Assembly (NCBI RefSeq): GCF_000519205.1
Contig: NZ_KI912598.1
Span: 494,256 to 558,255 of the forward strand
Length of the DNA: 64,000 nt
Direction: 5' to 3'
From: Amycolatopsis taiwanensis DSM 45107
Lineage (GTDB): Bacteria > Actinomycetota > Actinomycetes > Mycobacteriales > Pseudonocardiaceae
In this document: one piece after another, positions 34,277-42,573 of the stretch
Layout of the letters: each line of letters begins with the position of its first letter
Numbering within the stretch: the stretch's first letter is position 1
Position numbers and translations under genes: made by a program
The notes under the pieces: generated by a model
Told to the model about the DNA's origin: nothing
The model's input: the letters and a program-made list of their open reading frames with translations, nothing else
The model's database searches: none

Positions 34277-35160
34277 TGGGCAGGTTGATCAAGGCGGAGT
34301 TCCGCAAGGTGCTGACCACCAAGAGCTGGTGGGCCCTGATGATCCCCGCGGCCGCCCTCGCGCTCGGGTTCGCGCTGGGGTGGGGGGCGTTCACCAACGA
34401 CGTCGGCGACGCGCTCTCCAGTTCTGACGTCCAGGCCATCACCGACGCCTTTGGCATCACGATCGGTGAACTGCCGATGGGCCTGCTCGCGATCGGGCAC
34501 GGCATCAACATCGGCCTGACCTTCGCGGTGATCTTCGGCGTGTTCGCGCTCGCCGGCGAGTACAGCAAGAAGACGATCACGACGACGTTCCTGACCGCCC
34601 AGAACCGCGTGTCCGTGCTCAGCGCGAAGATGATCACCTACTCGATCTGGGGCGCGATCTACGGACTCGTCGTGGCCGCCATGGCGAGCCTGGGCATCGT
34701 GCTGACGGAGGACAGCGAGCGCCTGCCAACGGCCGGTCAGTGGCTGGGGGTGGTCGGCGCGGCCGTGCTGGCCGGGGTTCTGGCGACCCTGTTCGGGATC
34801 GGCGTCGGCGCGGTGTGGAACAGCGTGGTCGGCGCTGTCGTCACGTTGTCGATCTACCTGATCCTCGTGGAGAACGTGCTGGTGTTCCTGTCCTTCGGCC
34901 TGTGGCAGGTCGACTGGCTGGGCGGTGTGCTGCCCAACGGCACCTTGAACGGGATCGTCGGTGCCATCGGGGCGGAGGCCTTCGGCGCGGCCGGCGTGCA
35001 CGTGCCGGGCCTGGACTCGGAAGCGGCGTGGGGGCTGCAGTACTTCGCGGGCGCGCCGGGAGCGTTCTCGTGGTGGGCCTCGGCGCTGATCTTCCTGGCC
35101 TGGACGATGATCTTCTTCGTCGGCGGGTGGACGGCCAACCAGCGGCGCGACATCACCTGA
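34276..35160 (+). CDS. ABC-2 type transporter permease
   Basis: This 294-residue membrane protein shows six hydrophobic segments with a long extracytoplasmic loop after the first helix (GAFTNDVGDALSSSDVQ). MGRLIKAEFRKVLTTKSWWALMI is typical of ABC-2 permeases that partner bacitracin/nisin-resistance type ATPases, and GEYSKKTITTTFLTAQNR is the coupling segment. ATG overlaps the ATPase stop. A perfect bidirectional terminator follows 18 bases downstream. Confidence 0.88.
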   Translation: MGRLIKAEFRKVLTTKSWWALMIPAAALALGFALGWGAFTNDVGDALSSSDVQAITDAFGITIGELPMGLLAIGHGINIGLTFAVIFGVFALAGEYSKKTITTTFLTAQNRVSVLSAKMITYSIWGAIYGLVVAAMASLGIVLTEDSERLPTAGQWLGVVGAAVLAGVLATLFGIGVGAVWNSVVGAVVTLSIYLILVENVLVFLSFGLWQVDWLGGVLPNGTLNGIVGAIGAEAFGAAGVHVPGLDSEAAWGLQYFAGAPGAFSWWASALIFLAWTMIFFVGGWTANQRRDIT

Positions 35161-35177
35161 TGTTCGGCTGACTGCGC

Positions 35178-35208
35178 AAAACTCCCCCGAGGTCATCGGG
35201 GGAGTTTT
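35178..35208. terminator. perfect bidirectional Rho-independent terminator
   Basis: AAAACTCCCCCGA (35178-35190) and TCGGGGGAGTTTT (35196-35208) form a perfect 13-bp hairpin with the 5-base loop GGTCA, giving T runs on both strands. It separates the convergent ABC permease and zur genes. Confidence 0.95.
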
Positions 35209-35214
35209 GAATCG

Positions 35215-35646
35215 CTAGTCGCGCTCGGGGAGTTTCGCGCAGTCCGCGCAGGTGCCGACGATCTCGACGGTGTGTGAGATGTCGGAAAACCCGTTGTTCG
35301 CCGCGATCTTCTCGGCCCAGCGCTCGACGGCCAGCCCCTCCACCTCCACGGTCCGGCCGCAGTGCCGGCACACCAGGTGGTGATGGTGGTGCGCCGAGCA
35401 TCGCCGGTAGATCGCCTCGCCGCTGTCGGTGCGCAGCACGTCGACCTCGCCCGCCTCCGACAAGGACTGCAGGGTGCGGTAGACCGTGGTCAGGCCGATT
35501 TCGTCACCGCGTTTGCGCAACTCGTCGTAGAGTTCCTGAGCCGACCGGAAGTCCGCGATGTCGGCCAGCAGATCGACCACGGCCGCACGCTGCCGCGTCG
35601 ACCGGCGGCCAGGCACCGGTGCCTTGTCCCGCGCCGGACTGCTCAC
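35215..35646 (-). CDS. zur: Fur-family zinc uptake regulator Zur
   Basis: This 143-residue repressor has an N-terminal winged helix (TRQRAAVVDLLADIADFRSAQELY and GLTTVYRTLQSLSEAGEVD), a His-rich segment HHHHH (86-90) and two CxxC pairs (C93/C96 and C133/C136) that form the structural zinc site. It corresponds to FurB/Rv2359, the zinc-responsive member in Actinobacteria. It lies 67 bases downstream of the smtB-type gene on the same strand, as in M. tuberculosis. GTG start. Confidence 0.92.
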   Translation of the reverse strand: MSSPARDKAPVPGRRSTRQRAAVVDLLADIADFRSAQELYDELRKRGDEIGLTTVYRTLQSLSEAGEVDVLRTDSGEAIYRRCSAHHHHHLVCRHCGRTVEVEGLAVERWAEKIAANNGFSDISHTVEIVGTCADCAKLPERD

Positions 35647-35713
35647 GTTCCCCGGACCTCCTCATGCTCCGCCGCCCGCTCGCATCGCACGAGCGGGGCT
35701 TGGCCATTGTCCC

Positions 35714-36088
35714 TCACGAACCTTCGCTGACGTGCTCGACGGCATCCACCACGATATGGGCCAGGTGCTCGTCCGCGAGCCGGTAAACCACCTCGCGGCC
35801 CCGTCGCTCGCCGCGCACCACGCCGGCGGACTTGAGCACCCGCAGGTGCTGGCTGATCAACGGCTGCGTCACGTCCAGCGCCTCCACCAGCTCGTGCACG
35901 CAGCGCTCCGCGTCGCGTAGTTGCAGCACGATAGCGATGCGGACCGGCGCGGCGAGCGCACGCAGCAGGTCACCGGCTTCGGACAACGTGGACACCGGTT
36001 GTGTCGGCGTACGCGGCGTTGGCGCACCCGTTGCGGGTTCGTGCTCGACCTCGTCAGGTACGGCCGCGTTCGGGCTCGCCGTCGGCAT
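35714..36088 (-). CDS. ArsR/SmtB-family metal-responsive repressor
   Basis: This 124-residue repressor has the winged helix of the ArsR/SmtB family (LRALAAPVRIAIVLQLRDAERCVHELVEALDVTQPLISQHLRVLKSAG) and the C-terminal helix DEHLAHIVVDAVEHV carrying the D-x-H...D...H pattern of an alpha-5 zinc site. In M. tuberculosis the homologous Rv2358 controls its own operon with zur (Rv2359), derepressing it when zinc is high. The ATG at 36088 is chosen because the upstream extension is not family-like. A short inverted repeat lies in the upstream region. Confidence 0.9.
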   Translation of the reverse strand: MPTASPNAAVPDEVEHEPATGAPTPRTPTQPVSTLSEAGDLLRALAAPVRIAIVLQLRDAERCVHELVEALDVTQPLISQHLRVLKSAGVVRGERRGREVVYRLADEHLAHIVVDAVEHVSEGS

Positions 36089-36133
36089 GTCGTCTCCCAG
36101 CCTCTCGTCGGTTGACCACCATCGTAGTAGCTG

Positions 36134-36145
36134 GAAGTGAACTTC
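36134..36145. promoter_or_regulatory. candidate SmtB operator
   Basis: GAAGTGAACTTC is an inverted repeat (GAAGT-GA-ACTTC) about 46 bases upstream of the smtB-type start and 95 bases upstream of glyS, within the most A+T-rich part of the divergent region. The assignment rests on position and symmetry only. Confidence 0.4.
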
Positions 36146-36239
36146 GTTATCGTCTGGGCGACCACATGTCAAGCCCCGAACGGCCGCCGGATACGCTGGA
36201 CAAACCAAGTCCGTCCCCGCATCTGATGGAGAGCGTGGA

Positions 36240-37643
36240 GTGCCCGCCAACAAGATTGAAACCGTCGTCAGCCTTTGTAAACGTCGTGGCTTCGTCTTCC
36301 CCTCGGGGGAGATCTACGGCGGTACCCGGTCGGCGTGGGACTACGGGCCGCTCGGGGTCGAACTCAAGGAGAACATCAAGCGCCAGTGGTGGAAGACCAT
36401 GGTGCAGAGCCGCGAGGACGTGGTCGGCCTCGACTCGTCGGTGATCCTGCCGCGGCAGGTGTGGGTGGCCTCCGGTCACGTGGGTGCCTTCCACGACCCG
36501 CTGGTCGAGTGCACCAGCTGCCATCGCCGCTTCCGTGCCGACCAGCTGGCCGAGGAGTACGCCGAACGAACCGGCAAGGACGATGTGGAGACGGCGGACG
36601 GGGACTTCGACCTCTCCGACGTGCCCTGCCCCAACTGCGGCGTCCGCGGCCAGTACACCGCGCCGCGCGAGTTCAACATGATGATGCGGACCTACCTCGG
36701 CCCGGTGGACAGCGAAGACGGTCTCACCTACCTGCGCCCGGAGACCGCGCAGGGCATCTTCGTCAACTTCCTCAACGTGCTCACCACGTCGCGGAAGAAG
36801 CCGCCGTTCGGTATCGGGCAGATCGGCAAGTCGTTCCGGAACGAGATCACGCCCGGTAACTTCATCTTCCGCACGCGTGAGTTCGAGCAGATGGAGATGG
36901 AGTTCTTCGTCGAGCCCGGCGAGGACGAGAAGTGGCACCAGTACTGGATCGACCTGCGCACCGACTGGTACACCGACCTCGGCATCCGGCGGGAGAACTT
37001 GCGGCACTACGAGCACCCGAAGGAAAAGCTCTCGCACTACGCGAAGCGCACCGTGGACATCGAGTACCGGTTCGGCTTCTCCAGCGGCCAGGAATGGGGT
37101 GAGCTGGAGGGCATCGCGAACCGCACCGACTTCGACCTCACCACCCACTCGAACCACTCCGGGGTCGACCTGTCCTACTTCGACCAGTCGACGGGGCAGC
37201 GGTACCGGCCGTTCGTGATCGAGCCGGCAGCCGGCGTGGGCCGGCCGATGATGGCGTTCCTGCTCGACTCCTACACCGAGGACGAGGTGCCCAACGCCAA
37301 GGGCGGCGTGGACAAGCGGGTCGTGCTCAAGCTGGACTACCGGCTCGCGCCGTACAAGGTCGCGGTGCTTCCGTTGTCGCGCAACGCGGATCTGACCCCG
37401 AAGGCGCGGGACCTGGCGGCGCAGCTGCGCAAGAACTGGAGCGTCGACTTCGACGATGCCGGTTCGATCGGCAAGCGCTACCGGCGCCAGGAAGAGATCG
37501 GCACGCCGTTCTGCGTCACCGTGGACTTCGACTCGCTGGAAGACCAGGCGGTCACCGTCCGCGAGCGGGACACCATGGCCCAGGAGCGCATCGCGATCGA
37601 CAAGGTCGAAAGCTACCTCGCCGGCCGTCTCCTCGGCTGCTGA
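36240..37643 (+). CDS. glyS: glycyl-tRNA synthetase (alpha2 type)
   Basis: This 467-residue class II aminoacyl-tRNA synthetase charges tRNA-Gly. The GGTRSAWDYGPLGVELKENIK start, motif 2 region (FRNEITPGNFIFRTREFEQMEMEFF) and motif 3 (EPAAGVGRPMMAFLLDSY) are complete, followed by the anticodon-binding domain (KVAVLPLSRN onward). Two CxxC pairs (CTSCHRR, CPNCG) form the family zinc site. GTG start at 36240. Divergent from smtB-zur, as in M. tuberculosis. Confidence 0.97.
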   Translation: MPANKIETVVSLCKRRGFVFPSGEIYGGTRSAWDYGPLGVELKENIKRQWWKTMVQSREDVVGLDSSVILPRQVWVASGHVGAFHDPLVECTSCHRRFRADQLAEEYAERTGKDDVETADGDFDLSDVPCPNCGVRGQYTAPREFNMMMRTYLGPVDSEDGLTYLRPETAQGIFVNFLNVLTTSRKKPPFGIGQIGKSFRNEITPGNFIFRTREFEQMEMEFFVEPGEDEKWHQYWIDLRTDWYTDLGIRRENLRHYEHPKEKLSHYAKRTVDIEYRFGFSSGQEWGELEGIANRTDFDLTTHSNHSGVDLSYFDQSTGQRYRPFVIEPAAGVGRPMMAFLLDSYTEDEVPNAKGGVDKRVVLKLDYRLAPYKVAVLPLSRNADLTPKARDLAAQLRKNWSVDFDDAGSIGKRYRRQEEIGTPFCVTVDFDSLEDQAVTVRERDTMAQERIAIDKVESYLAGRLLGC

Positions 37644-37700
37644 TCCCCGCGCGACGCTCTTACTATTCGCCGGGTCAAGGATTTGTCGACCCGGGGTGCG

Positions 37701-37727
37701 GTCGCCGTTCCGCCAAGGAACGGCGAC
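37701..37727. terminator. hairpin between glyS and the VapC-like gene
   Basis: GTCGCCGTTCC (37701-37711) pairs perfectly with GGAACGGCGAC (37717-37727) over a 5-base loop. A second inverted repeat CCGGGTC/GACCCGG spans 37670-37694. They lie between convergent genes and probably end both transcripts. Confidence 0.7.
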
Positions 37728-37730
37728 CAG

Positions 37731-38120
37731 TCAGCAAACGATGATCTGCGCCGTGTGTCCGCTGGATCGGGCAAGTCGGGCGTCGCGGGTGACCAGGGGG
37801 CAGTCAAGTGTTTCGGCCAGTGCGACGTAAGCCGCGTCGTAAGCGGAGACGTTGTTGCGCAGCTGAAAGGCTCGACGTCGCAGGCCGTTGGCGAATGGCC
37901 AGAGGCGCAGTGGTAGGTCGTCGTAGTCGGTGAGCAGGTCGTGGGCTCTGGGCGGGCTCAAGTGCCCAGCCAGGGTGAGCCCGCGCAGGGCGGACACGAC
38001 CGCGAAATCGAGTAGCGCAGGAGCATGCAACTCCTCTGCCGCAAGCGTTTTGCGAAGGTCGTCGGTGTTGTCCACGCCGGTGAGGGCGTCGACGACTGCG
38101 GCGCTGTCCACGACGATCAA
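37731..38120 (-). CDS. VapC-like PIN-domain protein, probably inactive toxin
   Basis: This 129-residue PIN-domain protein resembles VapC ribonuclease toxins: MIVVDSAAVVDAL with Asp5, YDAAYVALAETL and PLVTRDARLAR carry three of the four acidic residues. At the second conserved position, where relatives read LLD-x-E-V, it reads LLDFAVV, so the glutamate is replaced by Ala. TTG start overlapping the TGA of the antitoxin remnant. With the damaged partner gene, the module looks decayed. Confidence 0.75.
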   Translation of the reverse strand: MIVVDSAAVVDALTGVDNTDDLRKTLAAEELHAPALLDFAVVSALRGLTLAGHLSPPRAHDLLTDYDDLPLRLWPFANGLRRRAFQLRNNVSAYDAAYVALAETLDCPLVTRDARLARSSGHTAQIIVC

Positions 38121-38318
38121 GGCCGACGCCCGCCAAGCAGTTGGTCGTCGCGTTCTGCGCGAGCGTCGGTCACCATGCCAAGTGCGGAGATGCCGGACCG
38201 CTCGGCGCGGCGGGCGGCGCGGTCAAGAACCTCCGCCACGGTGGGGCGGGCGGCCTCGCGGTCGACCAGGTCCCTGCATTGGTTGGCAGACCATGCGATC
38301 GATCGTGACAGTTGTCAT
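38117..38318 (-). pseudogene. frameshifted VapB-like antitoxin
   Basis: An ATG at 38318 opens a frame reading MTTVTIDRMVCQ, a typical VapB start, but it runs into a stop after 31 codons. The neighbouring frame encodes CRDLVDREAARPTVAEVLD followed by RAARRAERSG and runs to TGA 38117-38119 overlapping vapC. Joining the two frames near 38275-38285 gives a normal-sized antitoxin, so a single-base shift is likely. An internal GTG could still yield about 40 residues. Confidence 0.55.
38306..38317. promoter_or_regulatory. inverted repeat at the vapB start
   Basis: TGACA-GT-TGTCA is a perfect 5-bp inverted repeat covering the putative vapB ATG, next to the palindrome CGATCGATCG at 38296-38305. Autoregulating VapBC complexes bind sites of this kind; here it is only a candidate. 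Confidence 0.35.
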
Positions 38319-38376
38319 GGCGCGGTCGTGACGGTTGCTCTGCGTGCCGGAGCCCGCGGGCCAACATGATTTCGGT

Positions 38377-39315
38377 ATGAACGCAATCGAGATCAGCCCC
38401 CGCGACGGCGCGGTGGCGGCCGGGGCGGCGGTTCACCTGTCCGGCCTGCGTAAGCACTACGGGGACGCGCACGCTGTGGACGGCGTCGACCTCACCATCG
38501 CCCCTGGGGAGGTGGTCGCCCTGCTCGGCCCGAACGGGGCCGGCAAGTCGACCACGGTGGACATGATTCTGGGACTCACCCGGCCCGACGCCGGCCGGGT
38601 GAGCGTGTTCGGCAAGGCGCCTTCGGATGCCATCGCACACGGCACCGTCGGCGCGATGTTGCAGGGCGGCGCACTGCTCGACGACGCGACCGTCGGCGAG
38701 ATGGTCGCCATGGTCGCGTCGTTGCACCGCAAGCCGATGCCGGTGGCCGAAGCGCTGCGCCGGGCCGGGGTCGAGGAGCTGGCGGGCCGGCGCGGCAACA
38801 AGCTCTCCGGCGGCCAGAAGCAGCGGGTGCGCTTCGCGGTCGCCCTGGTCAGCGACCCGGACCTGCTGCTGCTCGATGAGCCCACCGCGGCCATGGACGT
38901 GGGCAGCCGCCGCGAGTTCTGGCACTCGATGCAGGCGTTCACCAGCACCGGACGGACCGTGCTGTTCGCAACCCACTACCTGGAGGAGGCGGAGGAGTTC
39001 GCCGACCGCGTGGTGCTGATGCGCGCCGGCCGGATCGTGGCCGACGGGTCGGTCGCGCAGGTCCGCGCGCTCGCCGGGGGACGCACGCTCCGGGCCGTGG
39101 TGCCCGGCATCACCGAAGCCGCGGTCGCGGACCTGCCCGGCGTCACCGAGTACCAGATCCGGGGCGCGCAGATCGCGGTCTCCAGCAGTGATTCCGACAA
39201 GACGCTGCGCGCGCTGCTGGAGGCCTTCCCCACCGCCCACGACATCGAGATCGCCGCGATCGGTCTCGAAGGCGCCTTCCTTTCCCTCACGGCCGACGAG
39301 GAGTCCGAGCGATGA
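38377..39315 (+). CDS. ABC exporter ATP-binding protein
   Basis: This 312-residue ATPase has GPNGAGKS near residue 52, signature LSGGQKQRVRFA, LLLLDEPTAAMDVGS and the H-loop ATHYLEEAEEFADR, followed by a C-terminal DUF4162-like regulatory part (about 230-312). It is the drug- or lipid-export type. ATG at 38377; it overlaps the permease gene by four bases and is followed by a two-component system, a layout typical of DesRK-like or antibiotic-sensing cassettes. Confidence 0.9.
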   Translation: MNAIEISPRDGAVAAGAAVHLSGLRKHYGDAHAVDGVDLTIAPGEVVALLGPNGAGKSTTVDMILGLTRPDAGRVSVFGKAPSDAIAHGTVGAMLQGGALLDDATVGEMVAMVASLHRKPMPVAEALRRAGVEELAGRRGNKLSGGQKQRVRFAVALVSDPDLLLLDEPTAAMDVGSRREFWHSMQAFTSTGRTVLFATHYLEEAEEFADRVVLMRAGRIVADGSVAQVRALAGGRTLRAVVPGITEAAVADLPGVTEYQIRGAQIAVSSSDSDKTLRALLEAFPTAHDIEIAAIGLEGAFLSLTADEESER

Positions 39316-40040
39316 GTGTCAAGTACCTGGCCCTGGAAATCCGGCGAGTACTGCGCTCGCAGCGGTTCCTGATCTTCACCATTGCCTTCCCGGTCCTGCT
39401 GTTCCTGCTCTACACCGGCATCTTCGCCAAGGGCGACAAGACGGTCACGGCGGCGCTGATGGTCAACATGACGGCGTTCGGCGCGATGTCCTCGGCCCTG
39501 TTCACCGGCACCCGGGTCGCCGTCGAACACCAGGCGGGCTGGCAGCGTCAGCTGCGGCTCACCCCGCTGTCCGGCTCGGGTTACCTGGCCGGCAAGCTCG
39601 CCACCGGGATGACCCTGGCGCTCGCGCCGGTGATCCTGGTTCCCTTGGTGGGCAAGCTGATCGAGGGGGTCTCGCTGGACCCGGCCGGCTGGCTTCGGGT
39701 CACCGTCGGGGTGTGGCTCGCGGCGATTCCGTTCGCGCTGATCGGCCTGCTGATCGGGCAGATCGGCACCGCGGACTCCACCCAGCCGATCACGCAGTTG
39801 GTGATGCTGCCGATGGCGCTGGTCGGCGGGATCTTCATCCCGGTCGAGGCGATGCCGTCCTGGCTGTTGAACATCGCGCACGTGCTGCCCAGCTACTGGC
39901 TGGCCCAGGTCGGCCGGGGCGGGGTGACCAGCGAGCTGTCCACCGGTCTCGGCCAGGACGCGCTCGTGCTGGCGGCGTTCACCATCGCGTTCTCGATCGG
40001 GGTGATCCGCCGCTACCGTAAGGATTCGGCGCGAGTGTGA
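39312..40040 (+). CDS. ABC-2 type exporter permease
   Basis: This 242-residue membrane protein has six transmembrane helices and the ABC-2 signature region LVMLPMALVGGIFIPVEAMPSWL near residues 165-187. The N-terminal amphipathic stretch SVKYLALEIRRVLRSQRF is the expected coupling helix. It overlaps the ATPase and histidine kinase genes on both sides, so the four genes 38377-41841 form one translationally coupled operon. Confidence 0.9.
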   Translation: MSVKYLALEIRRVLRSQRFLIFTIAFPVLLFLLYTGIFAKGDKTVTAALMVNMTAFGAMSSALFTGTRVAVEHQAGWQRQLRLTPLSGSGYLAGKLATGMTLALAPVILVPLVGKLIEGVSLDPAGWLRVTVGVWLAAIPFALIGLLIGQIGTADSTQPITQLVMLPMALVGGIFIPVEAMPSWLLNIAHVLPSYWLAQVGRGGVTSELSTGLGQDALVLAAFTIAFSIGVIRRYRKDSARV

Positions 40041-41239
40041 CGGAGCGAGTCATGATCTACCGGGAGTCCGACCCCTTGAGCTGGTGGGAACCGGCGTACC
40101 GGGGAACCGCCAACGCGGACCGGTACGGGGGGAAGCGGTGGCCGCTGCTCGGCAGCCTGTTCATGCTGCCGCTGGTCGTTCCCGTGCTGAAGGCGGTGTT
40201 CGCCGGCGAGCAGGGATCGATCGCCAGGTTGGTGCTGGTGTTGCTGTACAGCGCGTGCTACATCGCCTTCCCGCGCGTGCTGCTGATGGCCCGGCCGTTC
40301 AAGTGGCAGCTCGCCTTCGCGGTCGTGACGCTGGTGACCGGCTGGCTGCTGGTGCTACAGGGCGGCAGCGTCTACATCCTGACCTACGCGATGGCGATCC
40401 TCGCCTTCGGGCTGCCGCCGGGGTGGGCGCTGATCCTCGACGGTTCCTCGGTGGTCTCCGGGTTCGCGTTGCTGCTCGCGGGCGGTCCCGTCCATGGTTC
40501 GGCCGGTGATGTCGCCGCCGTGGCCGGGATCACCACCGGGTTCTTCTTCATGGGCAGGCTGCTCCATACCGTGCGGCACCTCCGGGCAGCGCAGCGGGAG
40601 ATCGCGACCCTGGCGGTCACCGCGGAGCGGGAGCGGCTGGCCCGGGACCTGCACGACATCCTCGGCCACAGCCTGACCACGATCACCGTGAAGGCGGGCT
40701 TGGCACGCCGGGTGCTGGAAAGCACGAAGGACATCGACCGCGCGATCACCGAGATCCACGAGGTGGAGGGCTTGTCCAGAAGCGCGCTTTCGGACGTGCG
40801 CGCGACGGTTTCCGACTACCGGGAGGTTTCGTTGCCGGCGGAGTTGGTCGGGGCGAAGGCCGCGCTGCGGGCCGCCGAGATCGACGCCGACCTGCCGCAC
40901 GCGGTGGACAACGTGCGGACCGACCTGCAGCAGCCGTTCGGTTACGTACTGCGGGAAGCGGTCACGAACGTGATCCGGCATTCGAACGCGAAGCAGGTGA
41001 AGGTGCGGTTCGGGCGGACCTGGCTGGAGGTCGAGGACGACGGCCGGACAGCATCCGGCAGCGCGCCCGGCAACGGGCTGCGGGGCCTGCGGGAGCGGCT
41101 CGCCGGGGTCGGTGGGACCCTGGTCGCCGAACCGCGCCCGGGCGGGGGTTTCCTGGTGCGGGCGGAGGTGGCGGGCACGGCCGAGGCCGGTGAAAACGAG
41201 CGTGCCCACAATGTTGACCGGCAGGAGGCCGTGGGGTGA
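40037..41239 (+). CDS. sensor histidine kinase (NarX/DesK type)
   Basis: This 400-residue protein has about five or six N-terminal transmembrane helices (residues 30-175), the HisKA_3 phosphoacceptor box ERLARDLHDILGHSLTTITVK with the active His near residue 208, and a HATPase_c domain with REAVTNVIRHSNAKQV (N box) and GNGLRGLRERLAGVGG (G box). It probably senses the membrane or a membrane-active compound and phosphorylates the regulator encoded next. Start GTG overlaps the permease stop. Confidence 0.92.
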   Translation: MTERVMIYRESDPLSWWEPAYRGTANADRYGGKRWPLLGSLFMLPLVVPVLKAVFAGEQGSIARLVLVLLYSACYIAFPRVLLMARPFKWQLAFAVVTLVTGWLLVLQGGSVYILTYAMAILAFGLPPGWALILDGSSVVSGFALLLAGGPVHGSAGDVAAVAGITTGFFFMGRLLHTVRHLRAAQREIATLAVTAERERLARDLHDILGHSLTTITVKAGLARRVLESTKDIDRAITEIHEVEGLSRSALSDVRATVSDYREVSLPAELVGAKAALRAAEIDADLPHAVDNVRTDLQQPFGYVLREAVTNVIRHSNAKQVKVRFGRTWLEVEDDGRTASGSAPGNGLRGLRERLAGVGGTLVAEPRPGGGFLVRAEVAGTAEAGENERAHNVDRQEAVG

Positions 41240-41841
41240 TCCGGGTGTTGCTCGCCGACGACCAGGCGATGGTGCGGGGTGCGTTGGCGACCGTGCTCGA
41301 TCTCGAAGCCGACATCGAGGTGGTGAGCCAGGTGGGCACCGGGGACGAGGTGGTGCCCGCCGCGCAGGCTTGTTCGCCGGACGTCGCGCTGCTGGACGTG
41401 CAGATGCCCGGCAAGGACGGGTTGACCGCGGCGGCCGAGTTGCACGAAACGCTGCCCGCGTGCCGGATCATCGTGTGCACGACCTTCGGGCGTCCGGGCT
41501 ATCTCGCCCGCGCCATGGCGGCCGGCGCCTCGGGGTTCGTGGTGAAGGACTCCCCGCCGGAGCAACTGGTGGACGCGGTCCGCAGGGTCCACAGTGGCCT
41601 TCGCGTGGTCGATCCGGCGCTCGCCGCGGAATCGCTGGCCAACGGCGCGAGCCCGCTGACCGCCCGGGAACACGAGGTGCTGCGGGCGGCCAGCGACGGC
41701 GCCACGGTCGCGGACGTCGCACGCCGGCTGCACCTGTCCGAAGGGACCGTGCGCAACCACCTGTCCGCGGCGATCGGCAAGACCGGCGCCCGCACCCGGG
41801 CCGAGGCGATCCGCCTGGCCGAGGAGAATGGCTGGCTGTGA
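41236..41841 (+). CDS. LuxR/NarL-family response regulator
   Basis: This 201-residue regulator has a receiver domain (DDQAMVRGAL, phosphoacceptor Asp in VALLDVQMPGKDG near residue 55, conserved Lys in FVVKDSPP) and a LuxR helix-turn-helix (LTAREHEVLRAASDGATVADVARRL, HLSEGTVRNHLSAAIGKTGA). It overlaps the kinase gene by four bases and is its cognate partner, probably activating the ABC exporter operon. Confidence 0.94.
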   Translation: MIRVLLADDQAMVRGALATVLDLEADIEVVSQVGTGDEVVPAAQACSPDVALLDVQMPGKDGLTAAAELHETLPACRIIVCTTFGRPGYLARAMAAGASGFVVKDSPPEQLVDAVRRVHSGLRVVDPALAAESLANGASPLTAREHEVLRAASDGATVADVARRLHLSEGTVRNHLSAAIGKTGARTRAEAIRLAEENGWL

Positions 41842-41893
41842 CGGCACCCGTGCTGCCGGTGCGCGCGATGGGTGGCGACGGCGGGATGGGAGG

Positions 41894-42538
41894 ATGCCCC
41901 GGGTGGGGAAGCGTGGGTTCAGCTGGGTGCGCCGGGCGCTGTTCGGCACGGTCTTGGTCGCACTGCTGCTGATCGGGGGCACGGCGGTGCGGGTCTGGCA
42001 GGCCGCACGTGACGACGACCGGCCAACGGCCGACATGATCGTGGTGCTGGGCGCCGCGCAGTACAACGGCAAGCCGTCACCGATCTTCCAGGCTCGGTTG
42101 CGGCATGCGAAGCAGCTCTACGACCAGGGCGTGGCGAAGGTGATCGTCACCGCGGGCGGTAACCGCTCCGGCGACCGTTACACCGAAGCCTCGGCCGGGG
42201 CACAGTGGCTGATCGAGCAGGGGGTGCCGCCGTCGAGCACGCTGGCCGTCGGCGAGGGCAGCGACACGCTGGGCAGCCTGCGTGCGGTCGCGGCCGCCGT
42301 GCAGGCGCGGGGCTGGCACACGGCGGTGCTCGTGAGCGACCCCTGGCACTCGCTGCGTGCCCGGATCATGGCCGACGACGCGGGGATGGCCGCCTGGGCG
42401 TCACCGACGCACAGCGGCCCCATCGTGCAGACCCGTCTGACGCAGTTCATGTACATCTACCGGGAGACCGGAGCGCTGCTGTTCTACCTGCTCACCAAGA
42501 CGCCCGCGGACGACATCGGCGGCACCGGCCTTCGTTGA
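41894..42538 (+). CDS. YdcF-like DUF218 membrane-anchored protein
   Basis: This 214-residue protein has one N-terminal transmembrane helix (about residues 12-32) and a DUF218/ElyC fold with MIVVLGAAQYNGKPSP, VIVTAGGNRSGDRYTEA and VLVSDPWHSLRARIM. Relatives such as SanA and ElyC act in envelope carrier metabolism or vancomycin tolerance. The ATG at 41894 follows GGGATGGGAGG. It is on the same strand as the response regulator but spaced by 52 bases. Confidence 0.85.
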   Translation: MPRVGKRGFSWVRRALFGTVLVALLLIGGTAVRVWQAARDDDRPTADMIVVLGAAQYNGKPSPIFQARLRHAKQLYDQGVAKVIVTAGGNRSGDRYTEASAGAQWLIEQGVPPSSTLAVGEGSDTLGSLRAVAAAVQARGWHTAVLVSDPWHSLRARIMADDAGMAAWASPTHSGPIVQTRLTQFMYIYRETGALLFYLLTKTPADDIGGTGLR

Positions 42539-42573
42539 GAGACCCGGAAATTGTCGGTTGCGCGCCATAGAGT

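Noticed and set aside
38170..39240. 356-codon minus-strand ORF covering the ABC ATPase gene
   Set aside because: Antisense shadow; it only touches the vapB remnant by chance frame continuation.
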